Part shown: positions 35,750-44,974 of the stretch, in pieces
Position numbering within the stretch: position 1 is the stretch's first letter
How the letters are laid out: each line of letters begins with the position of its first letter
Source: Propionispira arboris
GTDB lineage: Bacteria > Bacillota > Negativicutes > Selenomonadales > Selenomonadaceae
Assembly (NCBI RefSeq): GCF_900109225.1
Contig: NZ_FNZK01000018.1
Coordinates: 1 to 64,000, forward strand
Length of the DNA: 64,000 nt
Direction of reading: 5' to 3'
Made by a program: the position numbers and the translations under genes
The notes under the pieces: model-generated
Told to the model about the DNA's origin: nothing
The model's input: only the letters and a program-made list of their open reading frames with translations
Databases searched by the model: none

Positions 35750-37211
35750 TCTTCACTTCCAATCGGTAATATAACAGTAATTCTAGTCCCGTTACCAGGC
35801 GTAGAGTCAATGTTTAGAACGCCATCAAGCAATTCTGCCCGCTCCTGCATGCCAAATAACCCCAAACGATTCTTACCACGGGCAATTTCCACGGCATTTT
35901 CGCCCATGCCCTGACCATCATCTTGAATCTGCATATAGATACTGCTGTCAACCTTTTTTATCATAATATATACATTGTGTGCGTTGGCATGCATAACAAT
36001 ATTTGTCATGCTTTCTTGCAGAATACGATATAATGATACCGCTGTATTATTTGACATATTCAACTTCTCCAAGGGCGGAGTAAATTCGACATTTAGCGAA
36101 TTTTGATTATTAAAATTTATGATATATTTTTCCATAGCTGCTACAAGACCGAGATAATCTAGTTCTGGTGGTCGCAATTCCACTGCCATTATTCTGATTC
36201 GTTCCAGAACATTTACCGTGACGGTGCGAGCATCAGCCAACAGCTTTTTTGTTCTGCGGTGGTCATTTTTGAATGCAGGACCTTTATATAAGCCAGCAAT
36301 GAAACCATACACTGTCCGGTTTCATCATGCAGTTCTCGCGATAAACGTCGCTGCTCATCTTCCTGAACCGTAAAAAGATTCCGTATCAAAGATACCCGCA
36401 TTTCTTCTTTGGCCTGTACCTCTTTTAGCAGACGATAATTTTCCCGATTCTTTTTCCGCAGGCTGTGTGCCATGGCGTTAAAAGCCCGTGCCAGATTGCC
36501 GATTTCATCGGCATTTTGACCCTTTATCCGCACATTATAATCACCTTGCTGTATTCGGTGGGATGATTCCAGCAGCACGCGCAGCGGCTTCACGATCAAG
36601 TAAGAAAGGCGCGTCGCACCAATCGCCGCCAAAAGGCTAACGAATAATACAGTTAAAATAATTTCCTTGATATTTTCTGCCAGCAGTCCCTGCATAATCT
36701 TTTCCGACAAACCGATTCGAACAAAACCGATATTCCCCTCTTCAATTGGAAATAAAATTTCTCGAATCTCACCTTCATTACTCTGTAGGTTCTTAATCCA
36801 AAGTTCATTGCCATACTGAACGGACAGTTCTTCGGCTACGGGTAAACGAACGTTTGCGAGTCCTTTTGGCAGGCTGTTTCTCAAAGTACTGGCGAGAATT
36901 CTGCCGGATGAATCCGTAATAAGTATATAACGGACCTCGGCATTATTGTTCTTGGTTTTATTTAGTCGATCAGAGATATCAAAATAATTTTCAATCAAAA
37001 TGTCATTACTGCTTAGAGCTGCAATAGAGTTACCAATGTCAATGCCACGCTTGTCAAGCTGTGTTCCCAAAAGATGCGAAGTAGCATTTAGCATTATTAT
37101 GCTAATTACAATACCCGATAACACAATCATTCCAATGACCAAAATATTAATTTTGTAATATAAACTAAAACTATTGATTTTTTCTCTAAACTTAGCGATT
37201 TTTATTTTCAT
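35743..37211 (-). pseudogene. NarL-type sensor histidine kinase, frameshifted
   Basis: The first part (from 37211) has an N-terminal helix, a periplasmic loop of about 140 residues, a second helix (about 180-203), a HAMP domain (IVKPLRVLLESSHRIQQGDYNVRIKG) and the HisKA_3 start RLSRELHDETGQ with the phospho-His. It stops at TAA in frame one. The rest of the dimerisation helix and the ATPase domain (LQESMTNIVMHANA, DDGQGMG, GLFGMQERAELLDG) read in the next frame to 35743. The break lies at six A on the coding strand (36245-36250); seven would restore a 489-residue kinase. The layout is UhpB/NarX-like. Confidence 0.85.
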
Positions 37212-37213
37212 AA

Positions 37214-38140
37214 CTATATAGTAGTCCGATCATAAATTTTCTTCAATGGAATATAGCGTTCTGGCTGCGGTGAAATAAAGCGGTCTATCATCAGCTTTTT
37301 CATTGCCTGTGCGGTATCAGGATCTTGATTCATTTCTAAAAATATTTGTCTCAGCTGTTCAATTTGCTCCTGCGGAAGATCCTTGCGTACAACGACAGGT
37401 CCAGTCGGAGCCGCATCAAGCACTGAAATAATTCGAATATTATTTGTAATTTCCGGGTGCTTAATTTTGGCATAGTCGTAGATTTGACTATCAATGCTTG
37501 CTGCATCAGCTACATGATGAGCAACGGCCCAAATGGATTTATCATGATTATAGGTATAAAAATATCGCTTGAAATATCGTTCGGGGTTTGTTCCCTGTGA
37601 ATGAAGCATATCTTCAATGATCAAATGCCCGGAAAAACTTAATGGATCAGTGAAGGCAAAGGTCCTACCAGCCAAATCCTCCACAGAATATATATTGCTG
37701 TCTTTGTTAACAATTATATAAGGACGGTATACAATTTCATCATCCAGTGCTGCCATAGCTAGTATATCAATGTCATAGAAACCATGGTAAGACACATAGG
37801 AGCCCGTTGAAAGAAAGGCCATATCTGCTTCTCCGTTTGACAAAAGTTTATTCACTTCCATATATGTTTTGCGCTGAATTAACACAGTCGGATGACCGGT
37901 AACCGTTGAGATTCGCTGCGCAAGGATTCGATAACAATCTATTGTCTCTTGTGGTGAAATCACAGCTGCCAGTGCAATAACCAAAGGTCGCTGCTCATTT
38001 TTCACAGTTATATCATCTTGTACCATTGGTTGGCTTTTATTAAAATCAATATAATCTTCAGACTGCGTCCTATTACATCCCGATAAACTAAATAAACACA
38101 GAAAACTGATTAAAAGGAGGGGAAATTGCCGATATATCAT
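37214..38140 (-). CDS. PhnD-like periplasmic substrate-binding lipoprotein
   Basis: A protein of about 308 residues from ATG 38140, which has AAAGGA upstream; ATG 38161 is the alternative. The signal peptide ends in the lipobox LSGC. The rest is a phosphate/phosphonate-type binding fold: LVIALAAVISPQETIDCYRILAQRI, LSNGEADMAFLSTGSYVSY, and DLAGRTFAFTDPLSFSGHLIIEDML. It lies 2 bp before the kinase gene, with no ABC transporter genes. The arrangement (binding protein, kinase, regulator, organophosphate antiporter) resembles PgtC-PgtB-PgtA-PgtP. It probably presents an organophosphate ligand to the kinase. Confidence 0.82.
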   Translation of the reverse strand: MIYRQFPLLLISFLCLFSLSGCNRTQSEDYIDFNKSQPMVQDDITVKNEQRPLVIALAAVISPQETIDCYRILAQRISTVTGHPTVLIQRKTYMEVNKLLSNGEADMAFLSTGSYVSYHGFYDIDILAMAALDDEIVYRPYIIVNKDSNIYSVEDLAGRTFAFTDPLSFSGHLIIEDMLHSQGTNPERYFKRYFYTYNHDKSIWAVAHHVADAASIDSQIYDYAKIKHPEITNNIRIISVLDAAPTGPVVVRKDLPQEQIEQLRQIFLEMNQDPDTAQAMKKLMIDRFISPQPERYIPLKKIYDRTTI

Positions 38141-38352
38141 ATTCTTAAAAATTCCTTTCATAACATTACTATGCGAAATCTGAGTAACTAGTATAACCCG
38201 ATAACATAGGATTAGGCTTATTATAACAAAAATACCCTGTAAAAGCATCTGCTTGCTTTTGTTTTGACGTTTTCATCACTAATTTTGCCCGTGAAATACT
38301 GGGAAACACGAAAAATCGATAGGTACACATTTTTTAATAGTTTCTTAACATA

Positions 38353-38388
38353 CAAAAAACGGTCAGCTTTCGCTGTCCGCTTTTTGTA
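38353..38388 (-). terminator. Terminator of glpT
   Basis: On the minus strand GCGGACAGC-GAAA-GCTGACCGT forms a hairpin with a GNRA-like tetraloop, followed by TTTTTTG. Confidence 0.78.
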
Positions 38389-38401
38389 TAAAATGGATGA
38401 T

Positions 38402-39751
38402 TTATATGATTTCTTTTGGTTTGGCATTCCATACCAATAATGCCAGTATGCAGGAAAGAACCGCGGCTCCAACCCAGAATTCACCAGCTGTAGTGAAGTC
38501 ATAAATTTTTTGACCATCAACAATTGTCATATTTGCATTGATTAAGTAACCGCTGACGCCTTCTTGGATTGCGGCACCAGCATAACTGAGCAGGCCAATC
38601 ATTCCCATGGCGGCACCAGTAGCACGTTTCGGTACGATGTCAACAGCCATTAAACCGCCGAGGTAGCAAACCAGTGCGCCCATTACCCAGCCATATAAAG
38701 AAAGGCTGAACATATCCATGGCAAAGCTTGGTGGAGCCCAAAGGAAAAGCATAACCGCTACTGTATATAAAATACCATAGATTAAAGCTGGTTTGTTGCG
38801 TTTGTGGTTAAAAAATTTATCCGATACCAAGCCACAAGTCATAGCACCAAAGATACCGGCAACCTGCATAACCCCGAGAACACTACCAGCACCAACGGTC
38901 GAATAGCCTTTTTCTGCTGTCAGGTAGATGATGCCCCAGCTTTCAATTGCATAACGAGTGATATAGCAGCAAAGGCTGGAGAGTCCAAGAATCCAAACTG
39001 CCGGATTTTTAACAACTTCCCATTGGAGTTGAGCAACCGTTTTATCAGTTTTGATTTCTTCTGGAGCGATATCACCTTTATATATTTCAACATTCGGCAG
39101 TCCATTTGTTTCTGGACGATCATGCATGCAAAGAAGAATTATTAATGAACCAATCATACATACAATTCCTGGAATGATAAATCCCATCTGCCAGCTATAC
39201 GAAGTTACCAAAACTGCTGTAACGATATATGTAAAGGCTGCTCCTATATTATGGCTCGTAAACCAAATACCATAATATGTGCCTCGTTCTTTATTGGTAA
39301 ACCATTGGTTTAAAGCCACGATACAAGGACCGGCACCGAACGACTGGAACCAGCCGTTTATCCCCCAGAGAACAACGAGTGGTGTAAAACTGTTGCAAAA
39401 ACCCATCGCCGTGCTGGCTACGGAAGACATCAATAATCCGAAAGCAAAGAAACGTTTGTTATTGAAACGATCCGCCAAAAAACTGTTGGTAAACTTACCA
39501 AGACCATACGTAATAAATAAGGCGGAACCCATAATACCGAGCTGCTGTGCATCGAGAATACCTAAAGTAAGCAACTGTTTTTTGATTACTGAAAAATTAA
39601 GACGAAGTACATAGAATAGACCATATCCGATTGTAATTGAGCCGAATACCTGCCACCGCATTTTGTTAAACTTTGTTTTGATTTCGTTTGGATCTTTGAT
39701 TGGTGCAATATTTGCGCCAGTTTTAAAGAAATCCCAAATAGCTCCTAACAT
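38402..39751 (-). CDS. glpT: Glycerol-3-phosphate:phosphate antiporter (GlpT-like)
   Basis: A 449-residue organophosphate:phosphate antiporter of the MFS. Twelve helices are predicted. YGLFYVLRLNFSVIKKQLL near 43-61, GKFTNSFLADRFNNKRFFAFGL near 85, and NGWFQSFGAGPCIVALNQWF near 131 match the GlpT/UhpT/PgtP family. The Arg in helix 1 (YVLRLNFS) is the conserved phosphate-binding arginine. It is divergent from glpABC, so glycerol-3-phosphate is the best substrate guess. AAAGAGGTTTTTACATG gives a good start. The sensing genes downstream may have regulated it. Confidence 0.9.
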   Translation of the reverse strand: MLGAIWDFFKTGANIAPIKDPNEIKTKFNKMRWQVFGSITIGYGLFYVLRLNFSVIKKQLLTLGILDAQQLGIMGSALFITYGLGKFTNSFLADRFNNKRFFAFGLLMSSVASTAMGFCNSFTPLVVLWGINGWFQSFGAGPCIVALNQWFTNKERGTYYGIWFTSHNIGAAFTYIVTAVLVTSYSWQMGFIIPGIVCMIGSLIILLCMHDRPETNGLPNVEIYKGDIAPEEIKTDKTVAQLQWEVVKNPAVWILGLSSLCCYITRYAIESWGIIYLTAEKGYSTVGAGSVLGVMQVAGIFGAMTCGLVSDKFFNHKRNKPALIYGILYTVAVMLFLWAPPSFAMDMFSLSLYGWVMGALVCYLGGLMAVDIVPKRATGAAMGMIGLLSYAGAAIQEGVSGYLINANMTIVDGQKIYDFTTAGEFWVGAAVLSCILALLVWNAKPKEII

Positions 39752-40051
39752 GTAAAAACCTCTTTTCTATTTTTTCTTTTTGGCATAGCAGACGTGTTTG
39801 GTGTCTGCTAATCTGCCGTTAAGCATAATAAGTCTTCGTATATATTATCCTTATTTCAAAAAAATAAGGATAGCGGATATAGTCTGATTTTTGTAGGAAA
39901 AACACCTACATTAATAAAGTGTTAAATTCCTACAAAAAATAGAGCTTTTCTGCTACAGAAAAAATCAGTCAAATGTTATAATTCTTTCAGTCAATTTGTA
40001 ACAGTTGAATATAAACATGAACCTTAAAAATAAGAGGAGGACGAAATAAAT
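39752..40051. promoter_or_regulatory. Divergent glpT/glpA control region with palindromes
   Basis: A 300-bp region. TTTTTGTAGGAA (39888-39899) and TTCCTACAAAAA (39927-39938) form a perfect 12-bp inverted repeat with a 27-base spacer that itself holds AACACC/GTGTT. ATCCTTATTT..AAATAAGGAT (near 39848-39872) forms a second hairpin. TATAAT (near 39975) is a possible -10 for glpA. These are good operator candidates for a Glp regulator or for the neighbouring response regulator. Confidence 0.55.
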
Positions 40052-41665
40052 ATGGAAAAGGCGACCGTAATTGTAATTGGTGGCGGGGCCACTGGGGTAG
40101 GAATACTTCGCGACTTGGCAATGCGCGGCGTAGATGTAATGCTGCTTGAAATGCGTGATATGGTGAACGGCTCAAGCTCTCGTTATCATGGCTTGCTGCA
40201 TAGTGGCGGACGGTATGCCGTAAAGGATGCGGAAGCAGGGCGTGAATGTATTGAGGAGAACAGGATTCTGCGTAAGATTGGTAAACATTGTGTTGAAGCG
40301 ACAGAAGGTTTCTTTGTACGCTTGCCGGAAGATGATCCTGCTTATGAAAAAGAATGGGTAGAGGCTTGTAAGAATATCAATTTGCCGGCAATCCAAATTG
40401 ACCCGATAGAAGCCTGGCACTTGGAACCGAATTTAACACAGCGTGCACAGGCTGTATACCGTGTACCGGATGCTGCTATCGATGGATTTCGTATGGCTTG
40501 GCAGAATGTTGAATCTGCAAAACGCTACGGTGGCCGGGTTAAAACGTATACGGAAGTTATTCGTGTGAATTCTTCCAACGGTCAGGTAACCAGTGTTACG
40601 GTACAGGACTATTTTACAAAACAAAAATATGATATCGAATGTGATTTTGTCGTGAATGCTGCCGGTCCTTGGGCCGGGAAAGTTGCTGGATTTACTAATA
40701 TTCCAGTCAATGTACAGCCAGACCGTGGCACTTTGATCGCTTTTAACCACCGCATTACAAACCGAATTGTCAACCGTTTACATAAATCATCTGATGGTGA
40801 TATTTTTGTACCGCATGGTTCAATTACAATTCTTGGAACGACATCTAAGTCCGTTGAGTCGCCAGAAGATACACAGGTAACAACTGCTGAAGTTGAATAC
40901 TTGATGCGTATCGGCGAACTTACATTTGAAAATCTACGTGGCTTTCGTATTTTGCGTGCGTTTTGTGGTTCTAGACCACTTTATACGGCGGATGCTGGAG
41001 CGAAAGGTCGTGGTGTATCGCGTGGATTTGTCATCCTTGACCATGAACATGATGGACTTAGAGGCTTTGCTAGTATTTGTGGTGGTAAGTTTACGACTTA
41101 TCGCTTAATGGCTGAAAAAATGGCGGATCTCGTCTGTGGATATATCCATAACACGATGGTCTGTCGTACAGCAGAAGAAGAACTCGTGCCAGATATCGAT
41201 ATAGCTGATATCAAAGAAGCACGCAAATATTTCCCATCCTTTGGCGTTAAGCTTGCCGCTTCCCGTTTAGGCGGGCAGAGCTTTAAAAATGTTATAAAAC
41301 GTATGGAAACGGAGCCTCTGAAGCGAGAAATCGTTTGTGAATGCGAAAATGTAACGATGGCTGAAATCGAAGAAGTGGCAAAGAATGCGGATACGGCTTC
41401 TAGCTATACACTCAGCGATATTCGGCGTAAGACGAGAATGGGAATGGGGACTTGTCAGGGCGCATTCTGTACATTCCGCAGTATGGGAATGCTTGCGCAG
41501 AACAATCTTGTGAAAGATCATGATACAATCGCAGAAATGAAAGATTTTTTGCAGGCTCGTTATAAAGGCATTTCCCCTGTTATGTGGGGGAATACGGTTC
41601 GTGAAGTAGAACTTATGCGTGGTATCTATGACGGCGTATTAAATATTGATGGAGGAATAGATTGA
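40052..41665 (+). CDS. glpA: Anaerobic glycerol-3-phosphate dehydrogenase subunit A
   Basis: A 537-residue FAD enzyme that oxidises sn-glycerol-3-phosphate to dihydroxyacetone phosphate. The FAD motif VIVIGGGATGVGILRDLAMRG lies at residues 6-26, RYHGLLHSGGRYAV near 44-57, and VVNAAGPWAGKVAG near 201. The C-terminal BFD-like [2Fe-2S] region has VCECENVTMAEIEE near 429 and GTCQGAFC near 467, as in GlpA. It is the first gene of glpABC and its stop overlaps the glpB start. AGAGGAGGACG is the ribosome site. Confidence 0.95.
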   Translation: MEKATVIVIGGGATGVGILRDLAMRGVDVMLLEMRDMVNGSSSRYHGLLHSGGRYAVKDAEAGRECIEENRILRKIGKHCVEATEGFFVRLPEDDPAYEKEWVEACKNINLPAIQIDPIEAWHLEPNLTQRAQAVYRVPDAAIDGFRMAWQNVESAKRYGGRVKTYTEVIRVNSSNGQVTSVTVQDYFTKQKYDIECDFVVNAAGPWAGKVAGFTNIPVNVQPDRGTLIAFNHRITNRIVNRLHKSSDGDIFVPHGSITILGTTSKSVESPEDTQVTTAEVEYLMRIGELTFENLRGFRILRAFCGSRPLYTADAGAKGRGVSRGFVILDHEHDGLRGFASICGGKFTTYRLMAEKMADLVCGYIHNTMVCRTAEEELVPDIDIADIKEARKYFPSFGVKLAASRLGGQSFKNVIKRMETEPLKREIVCECENVTMAEIEEVAKNADTASSYTLSDIRRKTRMGMGTCQGAFCTFRSMGMLAQNNLVKDHDTIAEMKDFLQARYKGISPVMWGNTVREVELMRGIYDGVLNIDGGID

Positions 41666-42933
41666 TGAAAGCATGTGATGTAGTTGTAATTGGTGGTGGT
41701 ATCTCTGGGATACTGTCGGCAATTGTTGCAGCAAAAAAAGGGAAATCGGTAACGATGTTTCGCTACGGTTACGGTGCTTTTGAAATTGGTGGTGGCTTAA
41801 TAGATATCATGGCCTATCCGGACAATAAAAAAGAAAGCAGTTCCTTAAAAAATTGTATAGGTACACTGCCTGGTGATCATCCATACAGTAAGCTTGGATT
41901 AAAGCGAGTCGAAGCAGCCGTGAAATTCCTGCTTGAGCTTACGAAAGAGGAAGGCTATGCCTATCAAGGCAGCGTGGATGAACTTCACTGGGTTCCGACA
42001 GCTATCGGAACGATGAAACCAACGGGACTTTATCCGAAGTCATTTGATTCACAAATTTTAAAAAACGCCGATACGATTTATCTCGTTAATTTCAAAGGCT
42101 TGAAGGATTATTATGCTGAATTGACGGAAAAAATGCTGAAAAAGACGATTGGCAAAGATAAAAAATATGAAATCGTAACAGTAGATCCGCGGATGGAAGA
42201 AGCCATCGGTGGTCGTGATGTTATGATTATGGATATTGCTCGCTGGCTCGATAAAAAGGAAGGTCAAAAAGACTGTGCTAATCAGCTGCAAGCTCTTGTG
42301 AAGCCTGGTGCTGCCGTTGTATTTCCCCAGGTTCTTGGAACCGTGCCAAGTTATGATGTTTATGACAAAATGAAATCTGCGTTGCACTGTGATATTACCG
42401 AAGCTCTGTGTATTCCACCAGCGGCGGCAGGCATGCGTTTGTCAAAACTTCTTCACAATGCTGCTAGAAAATACGGCGTAAGAATTATTGAAAAAGCCAG
42501 AGTGAAATCGGCTATCGTAACAGATGATGTATGTGAAGCTGTTGTAGTCAGCGGGGTCGGCAAAGAACATACATATGCCGCTAAAAGTTTTATTTTAGCT
42601 ACAGGTGGTTATTATAGTGGTGGCCTTGAAGTTCTCGACAACAACAAGGTTCTTGAACCAATCTTTAATTTACCGATAAAAGTTATGTCCCAAAAAGAAT
42701 ACGAATGGGCAAACGTCGAACTTTTTTCTAATCAAAAACAACCGTTTGCTTTGGCTGGTGTTACGGTTAATCATGAGATGTGCCCAGTTGATGAAAATGG
42801 TGAAAAGGTATTGAAAAATCTCTTTGTCACTGGACGTAATCTCTGCGGGTATGATTTCTGTTTTGAAAAATCGGGAAATGGTGTAGCACTTGCATCTGCC
42901 TATCAGGCTGCTATGTCGGCGATGGAGGTATAA
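41665..42933 (+). CDS. glpB: Anaerobic glycerol-3-phosphate dehydrogenase subunit B
   Basis: A 422-residue flavoprotein partner of GlpA. The start ATG shares one base with the glpA stop (TGATG) and has GGAGGA upstream. DVVVIGGGISGILSAIVAAKKGKSVTMF is the nucleotide-binding motif at the N-terminus, and FEIGGGLIDIMAYP near 39 is typical of GlpB. FVTGRNLCGYDFCFEKSGNGVALASAYQAA near the end is the family C-terminus. It links GlpA electrons to GlpC. Confidence 0.94.
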   Translation: MKACDVVVIGGGISGILSAIVAAKKGKSVTMFRYGYGAFEIGGGLIDIMAYPDNKKESSSLKNCIGTLPGDHPYSKLGLKRVEAAVKFLLELTKEEGYAYQGSVDELHWVPTAIGTMKPTGLYPKSFDSQILKNADTIYLVNFKGLKDYYAELTEKMLKKTIGKDKKYEIVTVDPRMEEAIGGRDVMIMDIARWLDKKEGQKDCANQLQALVKPGAAVVFPQVLGTVPSYDVYDKMKSALHCDITEALCIPPAAAGMRLSKLLHNAARKYGVRIIEKARVKSAIVTDDVCEAVVVSGVGKEHTYAAKSFILATGGYYSGGLEVLDNNKVLEPIFNLPIKVMSQKEYEWANVELFSNQKQPFALAGVTVNHEMCPVDENGEKVLKNLFVTGRNLCGYDFCFEKSGNGVALASAYQAAMSAMEV

Positions 42934-42937
42934 TGAA

Positions 42938-44152
42938 ATGGATGAAAAGAAAATAAATTTGCCGGATTGCTGTATCTCTTGTACAGCCTGTATAACGGCT
43001 TGTCCGGTAACGGCAGCAACGCATAAATTCCGTGGGCCCAAAATGGTTGGCCCAGCACAGTCGAGACTTTATTTTGCGGATAATGAAATGGATTCGACCC
43101 TGTATTTATGTTCCAACTGTAAAAATTGTGATATCGCCTGTCCTTCGAGCGTGCCAATTTCAACAATGAATATGATGGCTCGGGCCAAATATTATGAAAC
43201 ACATAAACACCCGCAGCGAGATGCAATGATCGGACATCCGGAAAAGATGGGTCGATTGCTAGAGGATATTCCGTTGGGAGCTTTTTTTGCTAACATTGGT
43301 GCCAGTATTGGTACATCCATTGGGATGGTCAAGGCTATGGGGCTTGCTGATGAGAGACCGTTGCCGAAATTTGCTTCGGAAACCTTTGCTTCGATGCTCA
43401 AACGTAAAAAACAGTTGTCTTCAGATAAAAAAGTAGTGTTTTTTCCGGGCTGCGTCATCAACTACAATGAACCACAAGTCGGCATGGACTTTGTTGAAGT
43501 AATGAATCAGAACGGCTATGAAGTTCTTTTAGAAGAAGATTTCGTCTGTTGCGGCTCGCCGCTTGTCACTACTGGCTATATGGCAGAAGTTAAAATAAAT
43601 GCAACGAAAAACTCGCATTTGATCAAAAAATGCATAGACAAAGGATATCCAATTCTTACGATCTGCACGAGTTGCAGTCTAATGATTAAGCAAGAATACC
43701 ATGAATTATTTCAAGATGAAATTCCGGATGTTGAAGAAAATGCAAAGCATATTTTTGATGCTTCTGAATTTCTTATGGATATCGCACAGCAAGATCAGCT
43801 CAACACGAATTTCGGTGCGATAAACCATAAATTTGCCTATCATGCGCCGTGTCATTTGCGTGCACAGGGTATCGGTCTGCCGTCACTCGATCTTTTGCGA
43901 CTTATTCCCGGGTTACAGATTGATGATCTCGATGCTGGCTGCTGTGGTATTTCCGGGAACTATGGTTACAAAGCCGAAAACTATGAACGCTCGATGAAGA
44001 TTGGTGAAAACCTATTCAATGCAGTAAAAGAAAGTTGTGTAGATACAGTTCTTACGGACTGCGGTACTTGCCGCAATCAAATTTCTCATGGGGCGCAAGT
44101 CAAATCTAAGCACCCAATGACAATTTTGGCTGAATCTTATAAAAATAGCTAA
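42938..44152 (+). CDS. glpC: Anaerobic glycerol-3-phosphate dehydrogenase subunit C
   Basis: A 404-residue iron-sulfur membrane-anchor subunit. The ATG at 42938 is preceded by GGAGG inside the end of glpB. Two ferredoxin-type [4Fe-4S] motifs are present (CISCTACITACP near 12-23, CSNCKNCDIACP near 61-72), and two cysteine-rich CCG domains (FVCCGSP near 204, DAGCCGISG near 334) as in GlpC and HdrB. It passes electrons to menaquinone. It is the last gene of the operon, 4 bp after glpB. Confidence 0.94.
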   Translation: MDEKKINLPDCCISCTACITACPVTAATHKFRGPKMVGPAQSRLYFADNEMDSTLYLCSNCKNCDIACPSSVPISTMNMMARAKYYETHKHPQRDAMIGHPEKMGRLLEDIPLGAFFANIGASIGTSIGMVKAMGLADERPLPKFASETFASMLKRKKQLSSDKKVVFFPGCVINYNEPQVGMDFVEVMNQNGYEVLLEEDFVCCGSPLVTTGYMAEVKINATKNSHLIKKCIDKGYPILTICTSCSLMIKQEYHELFQDEIPDVEENAKHIFDASEFLMDIAQQDQLNTNFGAINHKFAYHAPCHLRAQGIGLPSLDLLRLIPGLQIDDLDAGCCGISGNYGYKAENYERSMKIGENLFNAVKESCVDTVLTDCGTCRNQISHGAQVKSKHPMTILAESYKNS

Positions 44153-44305
44153 ATAGGAATAAACAAAAAAACTTATGCCAGTCAGAGGAACTAGCTACTG
44201 ATAATTTTTCACTAGAAAAAAACTACTTCCAAGAAAATAAATATGAAAAAATTTATGGACTGATTGATCCAAAATTGTTATACTGATATTTGGGGGATGA
44301 AAAAA

Positions 44306-44887
44306 ATGGCAAGACCCAAAGAATTTGAAAGAAAAGAAGCCTTGACTCAAGCTATGAAGATTTTTTGGCTAAAGGGTTATGAAGCTACGAGTCTTCCCGA
44401 TTTAATAGCAGCAATGGCAATCAGTCGGTCTAGTTTGTATGATACTTTTGGCGATAAAAGGCAACTGTTTTGTGAGGCCATCGAGTATTACGGCACGATG
44501 GTCAGGCAACGGCGTAGTGAGATATTGACATCGGCACCTTCTTTGCGAGAAGGCATAGCTTGTTTTTTGCAAGAAATAATAGATATAGCTGTACATGAAG
44601 ATTATCCAGGTGGTTGTTTTTTTACCAATACGGCTACGGCATTGGTTACAGCTGACCAAGAGATTCGTGAGATAATACGGGGCAGCACCGAAAAGATGGA
44701 AGACGAGCTGGCAGCTTTTATTGCACAGTGGCAAGAACGTGGTGAACTTGCTGCTGGGCGGGATGTTCGCTCTTTGGCCAGGTTCTTCGTGGCTTTGGCT
44801 ACTGGAATGAATGTAGACGCCAGACGGCGTTGTAACCGTGGCGTTTTGGAAGATATGGCCAGGGAGGCGTTAACAGTTTTGAACTGA
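44306..44887 (+). CDS. TetR/AcrR-family regulator
   Basis: A 193-residue protein from ATG 44306 (MARPKEFERKEAL), with GGGGGATG upstream; an in-frame ATG at 44297 would add three residues. The N-terminal helix-turn-helix (EALTQAMKIFWLKGYEATSLPDLIAAMAISRSSLYDTFGDKRQLF) is a clear TetR signature, close to the AcrR-type repressors with GCFFTNTA in the ligand domain. It probably controls the ferredoxin-like gene downstream or itself. The ligand is unknown. Confidence 0.88.
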   Translation: MARPKEFERKEALTQAMKIFWLKGYEATSLPDLIAAMAISRSSLYDTFGDKRQLFCEAIEYYGTMVRQRRSEILTSAPSLREGIACFLQEIIDIAVHEDYPGGCFFTNTATALVTADQEIREIIRGSTEKMEDELAAFIAQWQERGELAAGRDVRSLARFFVALATGMNVDARRRCNRGVLEDMAREALTVLN

Positions 44888-44893
44888 GGCGTG

Positions 44894-44932
44894 ATATATA
44901 GGCATCGGTTTTTTATGTCGATGCCTATATAT
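44894..44932 (+). terminator. Hairpin after the TetR gene
   Basis: ATATATAGGCATCG pairs perfectly with CGATGCCTATATAT; the T-run lies in the loop rather than after the stem, so it may act as a weak terminator or as an operator for the next gene. Confidence 0.45.
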
Positions 44933-44974
44933 ATAATTATTCTGGACTAAACAGTACGAAAAGGAGACAGTGAT

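Noticed and set aside
38221-38523. Leftward 100-codon frame at the end of glpT
   Set aside because: It overlaps the glpT coding end and its terminator in another frame and has no motif or ribosome site.
44894-44932. Hairpin containing GGCATCG as a third copy of the conserved hairpin core
   Set aside because: Only seven bases match, the GTTT and CGTAACG parts are missing, and the motif is in the stem rather than the loop.
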